Assembly (NCBI GenBank): GCA_002428045.1
Contig: DIZZ01000233.1
Location: 1 to 20,123, forward strand
Origin: Verrucomicrobia bacterium UBA6015
GTDB taxonomy: Bacteria > Verrucomicrobiota > Kiritimatiellia > UBA8416
Direction of reading: 5' to 3'
DNA: 20,123 nucleotides
Shown here: positions 8,144 to 16,185 of the stretch, piece by piece
Layout: each line of letters starts with the position of its first letter
Numbering within the stretch: the stretch's first letter is position 1
Notes under the pieces: model-generated
Seen by the model: only the letters and a program-made list of their open reading frames with translations
The model's database searches: none
What the model was told of the DNA's origin: nothing
Position numbers and translations under genes: made by a program

Positions 8144-10021
8144 ATGCCTTTACTCGATTTCAAAGGAAAAAGCTTCGTCTACACGCACCACCTCAGCGTG
8201 CCGTATCGTGAATTGCTCGTGGAGCCCACGAAAAGCTGCGTGCCGAAGGGCGAACGGCCCGACCTTGACGATAACCTGATCATCCACGGCGACAATCTCG
8301 AAGCCCTAAAGGCGCTGATGCCTCGCTATGCTGGCAAAGTCGACTGCATCTTCATCGACCCGCCCTACAACACCGGCAACGAAGGCTGGTGCTACAACGA
8401 CGCCGTCAATGCGCCGCTTATGCGCGAGTGGCTCAAGCATAGCGCCTCACCCGTTGATCGCGATGACCTCGAGCGCCATGACAAATGGCTCTGCATGATG
8501 TGGCCCCGCCTACAGCTTCTAAAGGACCTGCTTGCCGAGGACGGCGCCATCTTCGTATCCATCGACGACAATGAGGTCCACCGCCTGCGTGCCATGATGG
8601 ATGAAATCTTCGGAGAGGAAGGTTTTGTTGCAGAGTTTGTTTGGAAGTCCCGTGTAAGCGAGGATACGCGTGCAAAAAGCGGTATTTCTACGGATCACGA
8701 ATATGTTCTTTGTTATAGCCGGTTTCCAACTTTTCGATTCGACGGGGTGGAGAAAGAAGAAGGAAAGTTTACTAACCCCGACGGCGATGCCCGAGGCCCT
8801 TGGCGTAGTGCAGACCTGACTGGCCTTGCGACTAAAGAACAGCGTCCGAATTTGCATTATGGCTTGGTAAACGAGGCGACGGGAATCAGCTACTGTTGCC
8901 CACCGAAAGGATGGCGCTATGATCCAACGACAATGGCCCTGAAAAAAGGAGAGAAGCGCATTCTCTGGCCATCGACTCCGGATGGCCGCCCTCGCTTAAA
9001 GTTGTTTGAAAAGGAACTACGCCAGACAAAAAATCTTTCTTCCGTCATTACTTGGCCAACAACGCTTGAAGGAACGCGAGGGTTGAATCGTGCGCTTGCG
9101 TCTAATGGTTTTTCTTTCCCTAAGCCGTCCGAACTTGTAGAACTATTTATAGCGCAAACAACAGGCGAGGACTCCATCATCCTTGATTCCTTTGCCGGGA
9201 GCGGGACGACGGCGCATGCGGTCCTGGCGCTTAACGCGAAGGATGGAGGCAACCGGAAGTTCATCCTGTGCGAGATGGAGGATTATGCCGACACGCTCAC
9301 CGCCGAGCGCGTGCGCCGTGTCATTGAAGGCTACACCTACACCGGCACGCAGGAAACCGAACTTCAGCCTCCAGAGAATATCACGTGGACGACGTTTTCG
9401 CGGAACAAGGCACGGGCGGAAATCCTTGAGCGCATCGAGGGCATCAAAACCCTACAGGGGGCGGACTACGACAAGATCGAGGCCAAGATCGAGAATGGTA
9501 TGCTGTCCGTCGTGGGAAAAAAGCAGGTGCGGGAGCGCATGCCCGGTCTCGGGGGCCGGTTTGCCTACGTTGAACTGGGCGAGGCAATGGATCTCGAACG
9601 TCTGCTGGCGGAGACGCCCGGCACGCTGCCCGGTGCGGCGGCACTGGCCCGGTATCTTTTCTTCACGGCAACCGGTCACACGCTGAAAACCACCGAGGCC
9701 CCATCACCGAAGAAAACCGCAGGGAAGAAGAAGGCCAAGACCGCTGAAGCGGCGGAACCCGCGTCAGAACCCGTCCTGATCGGCGAGACGGCGGTCTGGC
9801 GCATCTACCTGCACTATCGCCCGGACGAGGAGTGGCTTCGCAGCCCCGCCGCCGCCTTTACCCGTACACACGCCGAGGGGATTGCCGCCGAATGCACGGC
9901 GGCAGGCAAGCAGGCGCTCGTTTTTGCCGCCGCGAAATATGTCAACCACCGCACGCTCCGCGAGCTGAGCGTGGATTTCGCCCAGCTCCCCTACGCACTC
10001 CACCGTATCCAAGCCGAATGA
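8144..10021 (+). CDS. mod: Type III restriction-modification system, DNA adenine methyltransferase subunit
   Basis: A 625-residue beta-class N6-adenine methyltransferase. The catalytic motif DPPYNTG (72-78) comes before the SAM-binding motif DSFAGSGTT (348-356), the order typical of type III Mod subunits. The target-recognition region lies between them, at about residues 165-340. Base composition drops there: 25/60 G+C at 8701-8760 and 24/60 at 9001-9060, against 34/60 at 8281-8340 and 39/60 at 9541-9600. This suggests the specificity segment was exchanged by recombination. A Lys/Ala-rich linker (about residues 515-540) leads to a C-terminal domain. No strong SD is seen (GGA only). It lies 24 bases after argC and overlaps the restriction gene by four bases. 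Confidence 0.93.
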   Translation: MPLLDFKGKSFVYTHHLSVPYRELLVEPTKSCVPKGERPDLDDNLIIHGDNLEALKALMPRYAGKVDCIFIDPPYNTGNEGWCYNDAVNAPLMREWLKHSASPVDRDDLERHDKWLCMMWPRLQLLKDLLAEDGAIFVSIDDNEVHRLRAMMDEIFGEEGFVAEFVWKSRVSEDTRAKSGISTDHEYVLCYSRFPTFRFDGVEKEEGKFTNPDGDARGPWRSADLTGLATKEQRPNLHYGLVNEATGISYCCPPKGWRYDPTTMALKKGEKRILWPSTPDGRPRLKLFEKELRQTKNLSSVITWPTTLEGTRGLNRALASNGFSFPKPSELVELFIAQTTGEDSIILDSFAGSGTTAHAVLALNAKDGGNRKFILCEMEDYADTLTAERVRRVIEGYTYTGTQETELQPPENITWTTFSRNKARAEILERIEGIKTLQGADYDKIEAKIENGMLSVVGKKQVRERMPGLGGRFAYVELGEAMDLERLLAETPGTLPGAAALARYLFFTATGHTLKTTEAPSPKKTAGKKKAKTAEAAEPASEPVLIGETAVWRIYLHYRPDEEWLRSPAAAFTRTHAEGIAAECTAAGKQALVFAAAKYVNHRTLRELSVDFAQLPYALHRIQAE

Positions 10022-12687
10022 AACGCCTAGACTATCAAGAAGAAACGGTTGAACGCTTCGCCTGCTATGTTGAAGATCTGGCGAAGCGCCGCGATCAAGC
10101 CGAGAAGGCGGCGGTCGTGCTGCGGGCGGCTGGCATGGAACTGCCACCACCGGACTGGGTTGGTCAGGCATGGGAAGCGCTGCGGCAAACCGGTGTGCTG
10201 CCCAAGGCCAGGGATAAGTTCGGTTGTTCCTTCGTTCCTCCGTTGCTGCACCGGTACGACGGCATGGGGCGTGCCGTACCTAACGCCTGCCTCAAATTGC
10301 CCACGGGGGCTGGCAAGACCTATCTGGCCACACGGTGCATTGAGCAATTGCAGCGCCTGTTCTTTCGTCGCGCCCACGGCCTGGTGCTGTGGATTGTGCC
10401 CAGCGATGCGATTTATACCCAGACATGGAAGCTTCTGGCGGATCGCGAGCATCCTTACCGCATGACGCTTGAACGTGCCAGCGGTGGCCGTGTGAAGCTG
10501 CTGCGGCGGGGCGATGCCTTTACCCGTACCGATGTGGAAACCCATCTCTGTGTCTTTGTCATGATGATGGCGGCAGCGGCCCGGCAGGTCACGGATGTGC
10601 TCAAGATGTTCCAGGACAGCGGCCGCTACGGCGGCTTTTTCCCGCCGGAAGATGATTTCGAGGCACAGAAGGCACTGCTGAAACTCGTCCCCAATCTGGA
10701 CACCCTCGATCTGGCAGAAGGGGCCTGGGGTGGAGGTCCGACGATCAAGCAGAGCCTTGGAAATGTGCTTTGCCTCACAAGGCCGACCGTGATTCTTGAC
10801 GAAGGCCATACCGCCTTTTCGCCGATTCGCCGAGCCACGCTGGCGAAATTCAACCCTGCTTTCATCCTTGAACTCTCGGCCACACCGAACCGGGCCAAGG
10901 AGCAGCAAAGCAACGTGCTGCACAGCGTGTCCGGGGTGGCATTGAAGCAAGAGGAGATGGTAAAGCTTCCGCTCAACCTGCACAACGCCGGGAAAGGAGA
11001 CTGGAAAGACACGCTGATTGCCGCCCACGGGAAACTGGCTGACCTGCAGATGCTGGCGGACAAGGAGCGGGATGAAACAGGACGCTATGTACGCCCCATC
11101 CTGCTGGTGCGTGTGGAACGTACCGGCAAGGACCAGACGGAGGCTGGCAAGGTGCATGCCAACGATGTGCGCTCATTTCTGCATGAACGTCTCGGGGCGC
11201 AAGCGGGTGAGGTGGCGGAGAAAAGCAGCGAGGCCGACGAACTGTCGACGCATGACCTGATGTCGGATACCTGCCCGGTACGCTTCATCATCACCAAAGC
11301 GGCGTTGCAGGAGGGTTGGGATTGTCCCTTTGCCTACGTGCTGGCTGTACTTGACGAGACTACGGCAGGCACGGCGCTCACGCAGATGATCGGGCGCATC
11401 CTACGCCAGCCGCACGCGGAGTCCTTTCCCGAGGGACGGGCGGGGCTCAACCAGAGTTATGTCTTCGTGCATCGGCAGAACGTGGCCGATGCCGTCGCCA
11501 GGGTGCGTGAAGGGCTTAATGCCGAAGGCATGGGAGATCTTGGCGAGCTGGTGCGGGGGGACGGGACGAGCGGGGTATCCGGCGGCAACGCGATCCTGAT
11601 CGAGACCCAGCGGCGGGCAGCCTTTCGCCGCCGTATTTTCCTGCCCCGCATCCTGACTCGCACGGGCGACACCTGGCGCTTGTTCGACTACGAGAGCGAC
11701 CTATATCCGCATGTGCCGTGGAACTCGTTGGAATGGACAAAGGCCGCCGCATTTTCGCCGGACGATGCTACCTCCATGGGGCATATCCGCGTCACCGTGG
11801 ATGTCGATCAACTGGGGCTTGACCCGAAGCGGCCGCTTGGCGAAGCCGCGGCGGGGGATCGCCCCTCGCTGGACTTCCCCGCACTGGTGCGGCTCCTGGT
11901 CGATGTGGTGCCAAACCCATGGCAGGCCGCGCGTATCCTCCGGGGTGCATTGAAGGCACTGCGCGAGAGGGGAATCACCGACGACCAGTTGCTCGCCAGC
12001 CGCTACCGGCTGATCGAGAAAATGCGGGCGGATTTGCTGGATGACATTCACGTTTACACCGAGCGGGTCTTTTGCGACATGCTGGCAGCGGGCGGGCTGT
12101 CCTTCCGCCTTGAAGGGCAGGGGTTGAATTGGAAACTGGCCGAAACGCTGTCCTTCGAGGTCTCGCAGCCACCGGATGCCCCGATTTTCCATAAAGGCAT
12201 GCCGGTCGAGAAGTCACTGTTCGATCAAATATGGAGTCGTCATTTCAACGGGCTTGAGCGGGATGTCGCGCTTTATCTTGACGACGTCAAGGCGATCCGC
12301 TGGTGGCACCGCATCGCCGTGCAGGCGGACTGGTACCTTGACGGCTGGAAAAAGAAAAAAGTCTTCCCGGATTTCCTGGTCGCGCTGGAGGAATCTGCAG
12401 GCCATCCCTCCAAGCTTGTCGTGCTCGAAACAAAGGGGTTACACCTCAAAAACGAGGATACCGACTACAAGCGTAAGCTCTTCGAGACACTGGAACGGCA
12501 CAGCGACGGAGGGGTGCCGGTGGGGGAATTGACGGTTGAAGACAAGCCGGGGTCCATGCGTTTCAGACTCGTCTTCGAGGGGGATTGGAAATCGCAAGTC
12601 GATGCCGCGTTGTCCAAGGACTGTAAATGGTGCTCGGGAGAGGACTCGAACCTCCAAGGGCTTGCGCCCATCAGCACCTCAAGCTGA
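10018..12687 (+). CDS. res: Type III restriction endonuclease subunit, 3' end inside tRNA-Leu
   Basis: An 889-residue ATP-dependent restriction subunit. It has a superfamily 2 helicase core with Walker A PTGAGKTY (95-102), DEGH box (261-264), SAT motif (287-289) and motif VI QMIGRILRQP (456-465). A C-terminal PD-(D/E)xK nuclease follows, with FPDF (Asp785) and ETK (Glu804, Lys806). The ATGA overlap with mod at 10018 fixes the start; the frame is open upstream but there it only shadows mod. The last 19 residues, from Trp871 on, are encoded antisense to a tRNA-Leu gene and are unlikely to be part of the original protein. The enzyme appears intact; all catalytic motifs lie before the overlap. 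Confidence 0.93.
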   Translation: MKRLDYQEETVERFACYVEDLAKRRDQAEKAAVVLRAAGMELPPPDWVGQAWEALRQTGVLPKARDKFGCSFVPPLLHRYDGMGRAVPNACLKLPTGAGKTYLATRCIEQLQRLFFRRAHGLVLWIVPSDAIYTQTWKLLADREHPYRMTLERASGGRVKLLRRGDAFTRTDVETHLCVFVMMMAAAARQVTDVLKMFQDSGRYGGFFPPEDDFEAQKALLKLVPNLDTLDLAEGAWGGGPTIKQSLGNVLCLTRPTVILDEGHTAFSPIRRATLAKFNPAFILELSATPNRAKEQQSNVLHSVSGVALKQEEMVKLPLNLHNAGKGDWKDTLIAAHGKLADLQMLADKERDETGRYVRPILLVRVERTGKDQTEAGKVHANDVRSFLHERLGAQAGEVAEKSSEADELSTHDLMSDTCPVRFIITKAALQEGWDCPFAYVLAVLDETTAGTALTQMIGRILRQPHAESFPEGRAGLNQSYVFVHRQNVADAVARVREGLNAEGMGDLGELVRGDGTSGVSGGNAILIETQRRAAFRRRIFLPRILTRTGDTWRLFDYESDLYPHVPWNSLEWTKAAAFSPDDATSMGHIRVTVDVDQLGLDPKRPLGEAAAGDRPSLDFPALVRLLVDVVPNPWQAARILRGALKALRERGITDDQLLASRYRLIEKMRADLLDDIHVYTERVFCDMLAAGGLSFRLEGQGLNWKLAETLSFEVSQPPDAPIFHKGMPVEKSLFDQIWSRHFNGLERDVALYLDDVKAIRWWHRIAVQADWYLDGWKKKKVFPDFLVALEESAGHPSKLVVLETKGLHLKNEDTDYKRKLFETLERHSDGGVPVGELTVEDKPGSMRFRLVFEGDWKSQVDAALSKDCKWCSGEDSNLQGLAPISTSS

Positions 12688-12713
12688 CGTGTCTGCCATT
12701 TCACCACCCGAGC
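12628..12713 (-). tRNA. tRNA-Leu (anticodon GAG)
   Basis: The minus strand from 12713 folds into a class II tRNA. The acceptor stem GCTCGGG pairs with CCCGAGC, the anticodon stem TCAGC pairs with GCTGA, and the loop TTGAGGT gives anticodon GAG (Leu, CUC/CUU). There is a long variable arm (GGGCGCAAGCCC) and a T-arm loop GGTTCGAGTCC. Discriminator A (12631) is followed by an encoded CCA (12630-12628). It is convergent with the type III restriction gene, which runs 60 bases into it. Confidence 0.97.
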
Positions 12714-12738
12714 GCTTTTGTCAAGCGACGGGAGGAAC

Positions 12739-12765
12739 ATTACAGTAGGGCGTCCATGATTTCAA
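12739..12765 (-). promoter_or_regulatory. Possible promoter of tRNA-Leu
   Basis: On the minus strand TTGAAA (12765-12760), a 15-base spacer and TGTAAT (12744-12739) lie upstream of the tRNA, with an expected start near 12732 and a leader of about 19 bases. The spacer is shorter than ideal. Confidence 0.3.
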
Positions 12766-12857
12766 GTTCTTTTTGTTTTGATTCGTAGGGTGGGGCTGTT
12801 AATCTCGCTGGCGTATGGTTTTGTGTGTTTGTTGACGCACCCGGAGTTATCTAGGCT

Positions 12858-13760
12858 ATGAAGATTAGTGGATTTTCGTTTTGTCGGAATGCCGAGAAGT
12901 TTTACTATCCGCTGGCTGAGTCGATCCGGTCGGTGCTGCCGATCTGTGATGAGTTCGTCGTCGCCGTTGGAAAGGGTGATCCGGGCGATCGGACGCGTGA
13001 GATCATTGCCGGTATTGGCGATCCACGCATCCGTATCGTCGACACCGAATGGACGGATCGTGAACGGCTCAAGGGGTGGGTACATAGTCAGCAGACGAAT
13101 ATCGCCTTGCGGGCGTGTCAGGGGGACTGGTGTTTTTATGTGCAGTCCGATGAAGTGGTTCACGAGAAGGATCTGCCGGTGATCCGTGCCCGCTGCGAGC
13201 AGCTTCAGGACGATGAGCGGGTGGAAGGCCTGCTGTTCCGGTATCTGCACTTCTGGGGTGATTATGATCATGTGCATCGCAGTCATGCCTGGTATCCGCG
13301 CGAAATTCGGATGATTCGCAACAAGATCGGCGTGGAATCGTATCGTTCGGCGCAGTCGTTCCGCCGCGAGGGAGAGCGTCTGCGTGTGGCCACCGTGGAT
13401 GCGGATATCTACCATTATGGATGGGTGCGTCCGCCCTCGTTGATGAAAGCCAAGGAGGTGGAGTTGGCGACGACGCATCATGGCCGGGCCAAAGCCCTGC
13501 AGAAATGTGGCACGGCAGTGGGGGAGTTCTGTTATGGTGCGCTAGATAGCATCCCGCGTTTCAGGGGGACGCATCCCGCCGTCATGGCAGACTGGATGGC
13601 GACCTTTGACTGGGCAGACAAACTGCGCGAGCCAGAGGGCGGGAGACCCCAGCATCGGCACGAGCGTCTCAAATACCGGTGGCTTAGCTGGGTCGAACAG
13701 TGCTTGCTGCGGGGGCGTGTCCATCTCGGTGTTCGGGGGTATCGAGGGGTGCGGGTCTAA
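12858..13760 (+). CDS. Family 2-like glycosyltransferase
   Basis: A 300-residue soluble protein with a GT-A type start: ISGFSFCRNAEKF, then an IRSVLPICDEFVVAVGKGDPGD stretch in which the second strand ends in acidic residues. The metal/nucleotide-sugar DxD position is probably QSDE (96-99). A C-terminal basic region follows but no membrane segment. Such proteins resemble glycosyltransferases that act on cell-surface glycans, but acceptor and sugar are unknown. The start at 12858 is supported by GGAG 11 bases upstream, which is rather far. Its stop codon overlaps that of the convergent kinase gene (13757-13760), and no other glycan gene is nearby. Confidence 0.8.
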   Translation: MKISGFSFCRNAEKFYYPLAESIRSVLPICDEFVVAVGKGDPGDRTREIIAGIGDPRIRIVDTEWTDRERLKGWVHSQQTNIALRACQGDWCFYVQSDEVVHEKDLPVIRARCEQLQDDERVEGLLFRYLHFWGDYDHVHRSHAWYPREIRMIRNKIGVESYRSAQSFRREGERLRVATVDADIYHYGWVRPPSLMKAKEVELATTHHGRAKALQKCGTAVGEFCYGALDSIPRFRGTHPAVMADWMATFDWADKLREPEGGRPQHRHERLKYRWLSWVEQCLLRGRVHLGVRGYRGVRV

Positions 13761-14545
13761 TCGCAGGAACTGCGCAGTCCCTGGTGTTCCGGAATGGGCA
13801 GCAGAAGCTGGACGTTGGTACCATGGTGCGGCCTGCTGACTACGCGCACGGCGGCATTGCAGTGAAAGGCTAGGCCGACGACGGGGGTGAGGCCCATCCC
13901 GCGGGCTCGCAGTCGGGTAGAGAAAAACGGTTCGAAGATATGTTCGAGCACCTCCGGGAAGATGCCTTCGCCCGTGTCGCTGATCTCGATCAGTGCCACA
14001 TGGTCGGTTGCTGGCAGTGTTCCCAGCATCAGTGCATGGTCATCCTCGATGCGCGATTGGCCGATTGAGGTTTCAATTGTGATGGTTCCCGGGAGCCCTT
14101 GAAGGGCATCCAAGGCATTCTGAAGGATCGCCATGATGGCGTTCTCAAGCATCAGCGGACAGGTCTCTACGGTAAGCCGCCCGCGTGGGGATTGATCCTG
14201 CAATCGGCAATGCTCCGGTAGTTTTGGGCGGAAGGTGGCAATCGACTCGGCGAGCAGCGTGCGCAAATCGACGGATTGCAGGGCGACCTTCTGATGCTGG
14301 GTATAGATTTGCAACTGGTGTGAGAGGTCGATCATGTGGTGGGTTGCATGCTGGATATGATTAAGGTTCGTAAGCAGCGGGGAGTCCCCGGGAAGATGGT
14401 TGCGAAGAATGCCGGCATTGCTTTGCACAGCACCGAGGGCGTTGTTCAAGTCGTGGGAAATTCCGAAGGACATACGGGCAATCGCACACATGCGCTGGTC
14501 TAGTGTCCGATCTTGGCGGAGATGCTTATTAGGGGTAGTGGTCAT
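13757..14545 (-). CDS. Soluble histidine kinase without sensor domain
   Basis: A 262-residue protein made almost only of a kinase core. The H-box is ISHDLNNALG with His31, similar in form to NtrB-type kinases. The N-box is ENAIMAILQNALDAL (134-148), G1 is DTGEGI (190-195), the F-box is FEPFFST (204-210) and G2 is GMGLTPVVG (216-224). There are no membrane helices and no PAS, GAF or receiver domain, so it must get its input from a partner protein. No response regulator lies in the window. The ATG at 14545 follows the stop of the MazF-like gene by ten bases, which suggests cotranscription; a start at 14602 would add 19 residues overlapping that gene and is less likely. Confidence 0.8.
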   Translation of the reverse strand: MTTTPNKHLRQDRTLDQRMCAIARMSFGISHDLNNALGAVQSNAGILRNHLPGDSPLLTNLNHIQHATHHMIDLSHQLQIYTQHQKVALQSVDLRTLLAESIATFRPKLPEHCRLQDQSPRGRLTVETCPLMLENAIMAILQNALDALQGLPGTITIETSIGQSRIEDDHALMLGTLPATDHVALIEISDTGEGIFPEVLEHIFEPFFSTRLRARGMGLTPVVGLAFHCNAAVRVVSRPHHGTNVQLLLPIPEHQGLRSSCD

Positions 14546-14555
14546 AGCGAGAACT

Positions 14556-15296
14556 CTACAGCAAGTGTAAGTCCTCGTCAATCCCCCCTTCCTTTTGCTC
14601 AATTCCCAGAATCCCCTTGAATGAGGAGATGACTTCGGTTTCCTGGCCTGTCACCAACCATTGGAACCATTCGTTAACATAACCACATGCCTCCTCACTC
14701 AGGCGATACCCAAGCGGATCGAACGCTTGCTGGTGAAAGCCGACAGGTTGAATCTGATCCAGCCGTAAAATAGATGCGTGCCCATCCTCCGCCGGCAGCG
14801 TATCCCAGAAAAAGCGGGGATAGACCGCTTGTTGTACGCGTTCGATAAAGTCGGACGGATAGCCAGCCCTTCCGTCTGGATCAGTACTGAAATAGGGAGC
14901 AACAAGAAAATAACGGGATTTGGCTGCCTTAGGTATAATGCTTTCCCAGGTCTTGTCAAAAGACTTTTGGTCCAGCGCTCCAAGCACCAGGCAGGGTCGG
15001 CGTTTTGCGCGGTTCGCAATGAAGCAATCCGCCCCTTCCAAATGCGGGAACCCAGCAACTGGTAGCGATGCCGTTTCTGGCCGTTTTCCCTTTGTAAACA
15101 GTGGATGAATCTGAACAAAGGCCTTATCATGCCCTCTGTCATCAACACGCTTTACCGAAAGTTGAAACGGAACCTGGGAGAAAAACTGCACATAAACCTG
15201 CACGAGGGAACCTCGGCAGATGGTCTTGCTCTCATCAGGTTCCCACCACTTTCCTCTGACCCAGCTTTGTATGCAATTGTCCGGATATTCAATCAT
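14556..15296 (-). CDS. MazF/PemK-like protein, candidate toxin of a Panacea pair
   Basis: A 246-residue protein whose scattered motifs match the PemK/MazF SH3-like barrel: RGSLVQV (28-34), KRRPCLVLG (98-106, compare RPxLVLS), YFLVAPYFS (129-137) and HASILRLDQIQPV (173-185), then a final helix LSEEACGYVNEWF. The family consists of ribosome-independent mRNA endonucleases, so the predicted role is a growth-inhibiting RNase toxin. It is about twice the length of MazF, with insertions between strands and a C-terminal tail. The ATG at 15296 has SD AGGAG five bases upstream and overlaps the Panacea gene by eight bases, which rules out the longer frame to 15371. The assignment is from motif shape, not a search. 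Confidence 0.6.
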   Translation of the reverse strand: MIEYPDNCIQSWVRGKWWEPDESKTICRGSLVQVYVQFFSQVPFQLSVKRVDDRGHDKAFVQIHPLFTKGKRPETASLPVAGFPHLEGADCFIANRAKRRPCLVLGALDQKSFDKTWESIIPKAAKSRYFLVAPYFSTDPDGRAGYPSDFIERVQQAVYPRFFWDTLPAEDGHASILRLDQIQPVGFHQQAFDPLGYRLSEEACGYVNEWFQWLVTGQETEVISSFKGILGIEQKEGGIDEDLHLL

Positions 15297-16083
15297 CACC
15301 ACTCCTAGCGGAAGACTTCCACACATCATCCGCGAAGTGAACGGTGACTTCACCTTCGGGAAACGGTTCACCTGCTAGGCTGTCCAGCCATTTGACACCG
15401 TCTTCGTAAACGGCATCATAGTTGCCTGATTCGGTACGTACTGTCCGACCGGATTTAGCCATTCGGTCTCCAAATCGTTCCCGCATAACCATGATTTTCT
15501 TCTTTAATGCGGTTCGCTGCGCTGCACTCAGTCGATCCAAGTACGGAATATACGGCTTGGAAGGACGTTGGATCGGTGGTTTTATCATCACGGAAAAATC
15601 CAGTTCTTCGCCGGGTGCTGCCTTCAGCATCGGCGGGGTTGCGTAGATGTCATGCAGCATGGCTGTTGTGTTGTTGTGATACTTGCCTACGTAATGCTCA
15701 ATGGCTTTTCGGATTTCCAGTGGCAACCCCTGACCTACGTGATCGACTTGATCCCGTTCAGCAGAAAAGCTCCAGCGTACCCAGTCCTGTTCGCCGTATT
15801 GGCTCTGCGTCTTGCTCTTGCGGGCACCAAGGGCCGAAAGCGCGGGGTCGATCTGCTGGTACGCTACCGTTGACCATGGGCCAAAATGATGGAATTTCCA
15901 GTCGAGCCCCGTAAACGTCTGGCCATCGTGAAAGCGCGAATGGTCTAGGTCGACAAGATAGAGATATTTGATCAGGTGAATCGGGCTAAGGGTTCGCTCA
16001 TGTCTTTCATCGGCCTGCCCGGCAACGAGTAGGGCATACTGCATGATGACGTGAATCCTAGTTAAATCGGGTGTTGTGGGCAT
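15289..16083 (-). CDS. Panacea (DUF4065)-like protein, candidate antitoxin
   Basis: A 264-residue protein. Residues 34-75 (PIHLIKYLYLVDL, then a G-T-x-x-W stretch and HHFGPWS) and 138-162 (NTTAMLHDIYATPPMLKAAPG) follow the layout of Panacea domains: a KxxYLxD helix, a tryptophan strand, a GP motif and a late helix of type LSxxTHxxxPW. Panacea proteins are known as versatile antitoxins that neutralise unrelated toxins encoded beside them. A charged C-terminal part (about 175-264) could bind the partner or DNA. ATG 16083 is chosen because it lies about 45 bases downstream of a strong promoter; TTG 16125 and ATG 16044 are alternatives, and none has a clear SD. It overlaps the downstream MazF-like gene by eight bases. 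Confidence 0.6.
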   Translation of the reverse strand: MPTTPDLTRIHVIMQYALLVAGQADERHERTLSPIHLIKYLYLVDLDHSRFHDGQTFTGLDWKFHHFGPWSTVAYQQIDPALSALGARKSKTQSQYGEQDWVRWSFSAERDQVDHVGQGLPLEIRKAIEHYVGKYHNNTTAMLHDIYATPPMLKAAPGEELDFSVMIKPPIQRPSKPYIPYLDRLSAAQRTALKKKIMVMRERFGDRMAKSGRTVRTESGNYDAVYEDGVKWLDSLAGEPFPEGEVTVHFADDVWKSSARSGDD

Positions 16084-16135
16084 AATAGCTTGAAAAGGAA
16101 GGGTTTTTGAAACCGCAGTCTCCAATCTGGGCCTT

Positions 16136-16165
16136 ATAATAGTGCAATGCGGTGTTATCCGTCAA
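16136..16165 (-). promoter_or_regulatory. Strong sigma70 promoter of the Panacea operon
   Basis: On the minus strand TTGACG (16165-16160), an 18-base spacer and TATTAT (16141-16136) each match the consensus in five of six positions. Transcription should start near 16129 and leave a leader of about 46 bases. It lies between the stop of the ketopantoate-reductase-like gene (16186) and the Panacea gene, so the accessory operon has its own promoter. Confidence 0.65.
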
Positions 16166-16185
16166 TGGAAACCCTTCACAGAATC

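Noticed and set aside
9832..10017. Upstream extension of the restriction subunit
   Set aside because: It overlaps mod in another frame; the ATGA overlap at 10018 and the normal Res N-terminus support the shorter form.
8120..12713. Attachment-site duplication of the tRNA-Leu 3' end flanking the R-M genes
   Set aside because: The tRNA 3' sequence was looked for in the gap before mod (8120-8143) and is not there, and no integrase is present.
12709..12728. Small hairpin CGCTT/AAGCG as a terminator
   Set aside because: The stem has only five pairs and no T-run follows directly.
12762..13481. Minus-strand open frame of 239 codons before the tRNA
   Set aside because: It is antisense to the glycosyltransferase, with no domain; the plus-strand frame carries the GT-A motifs.
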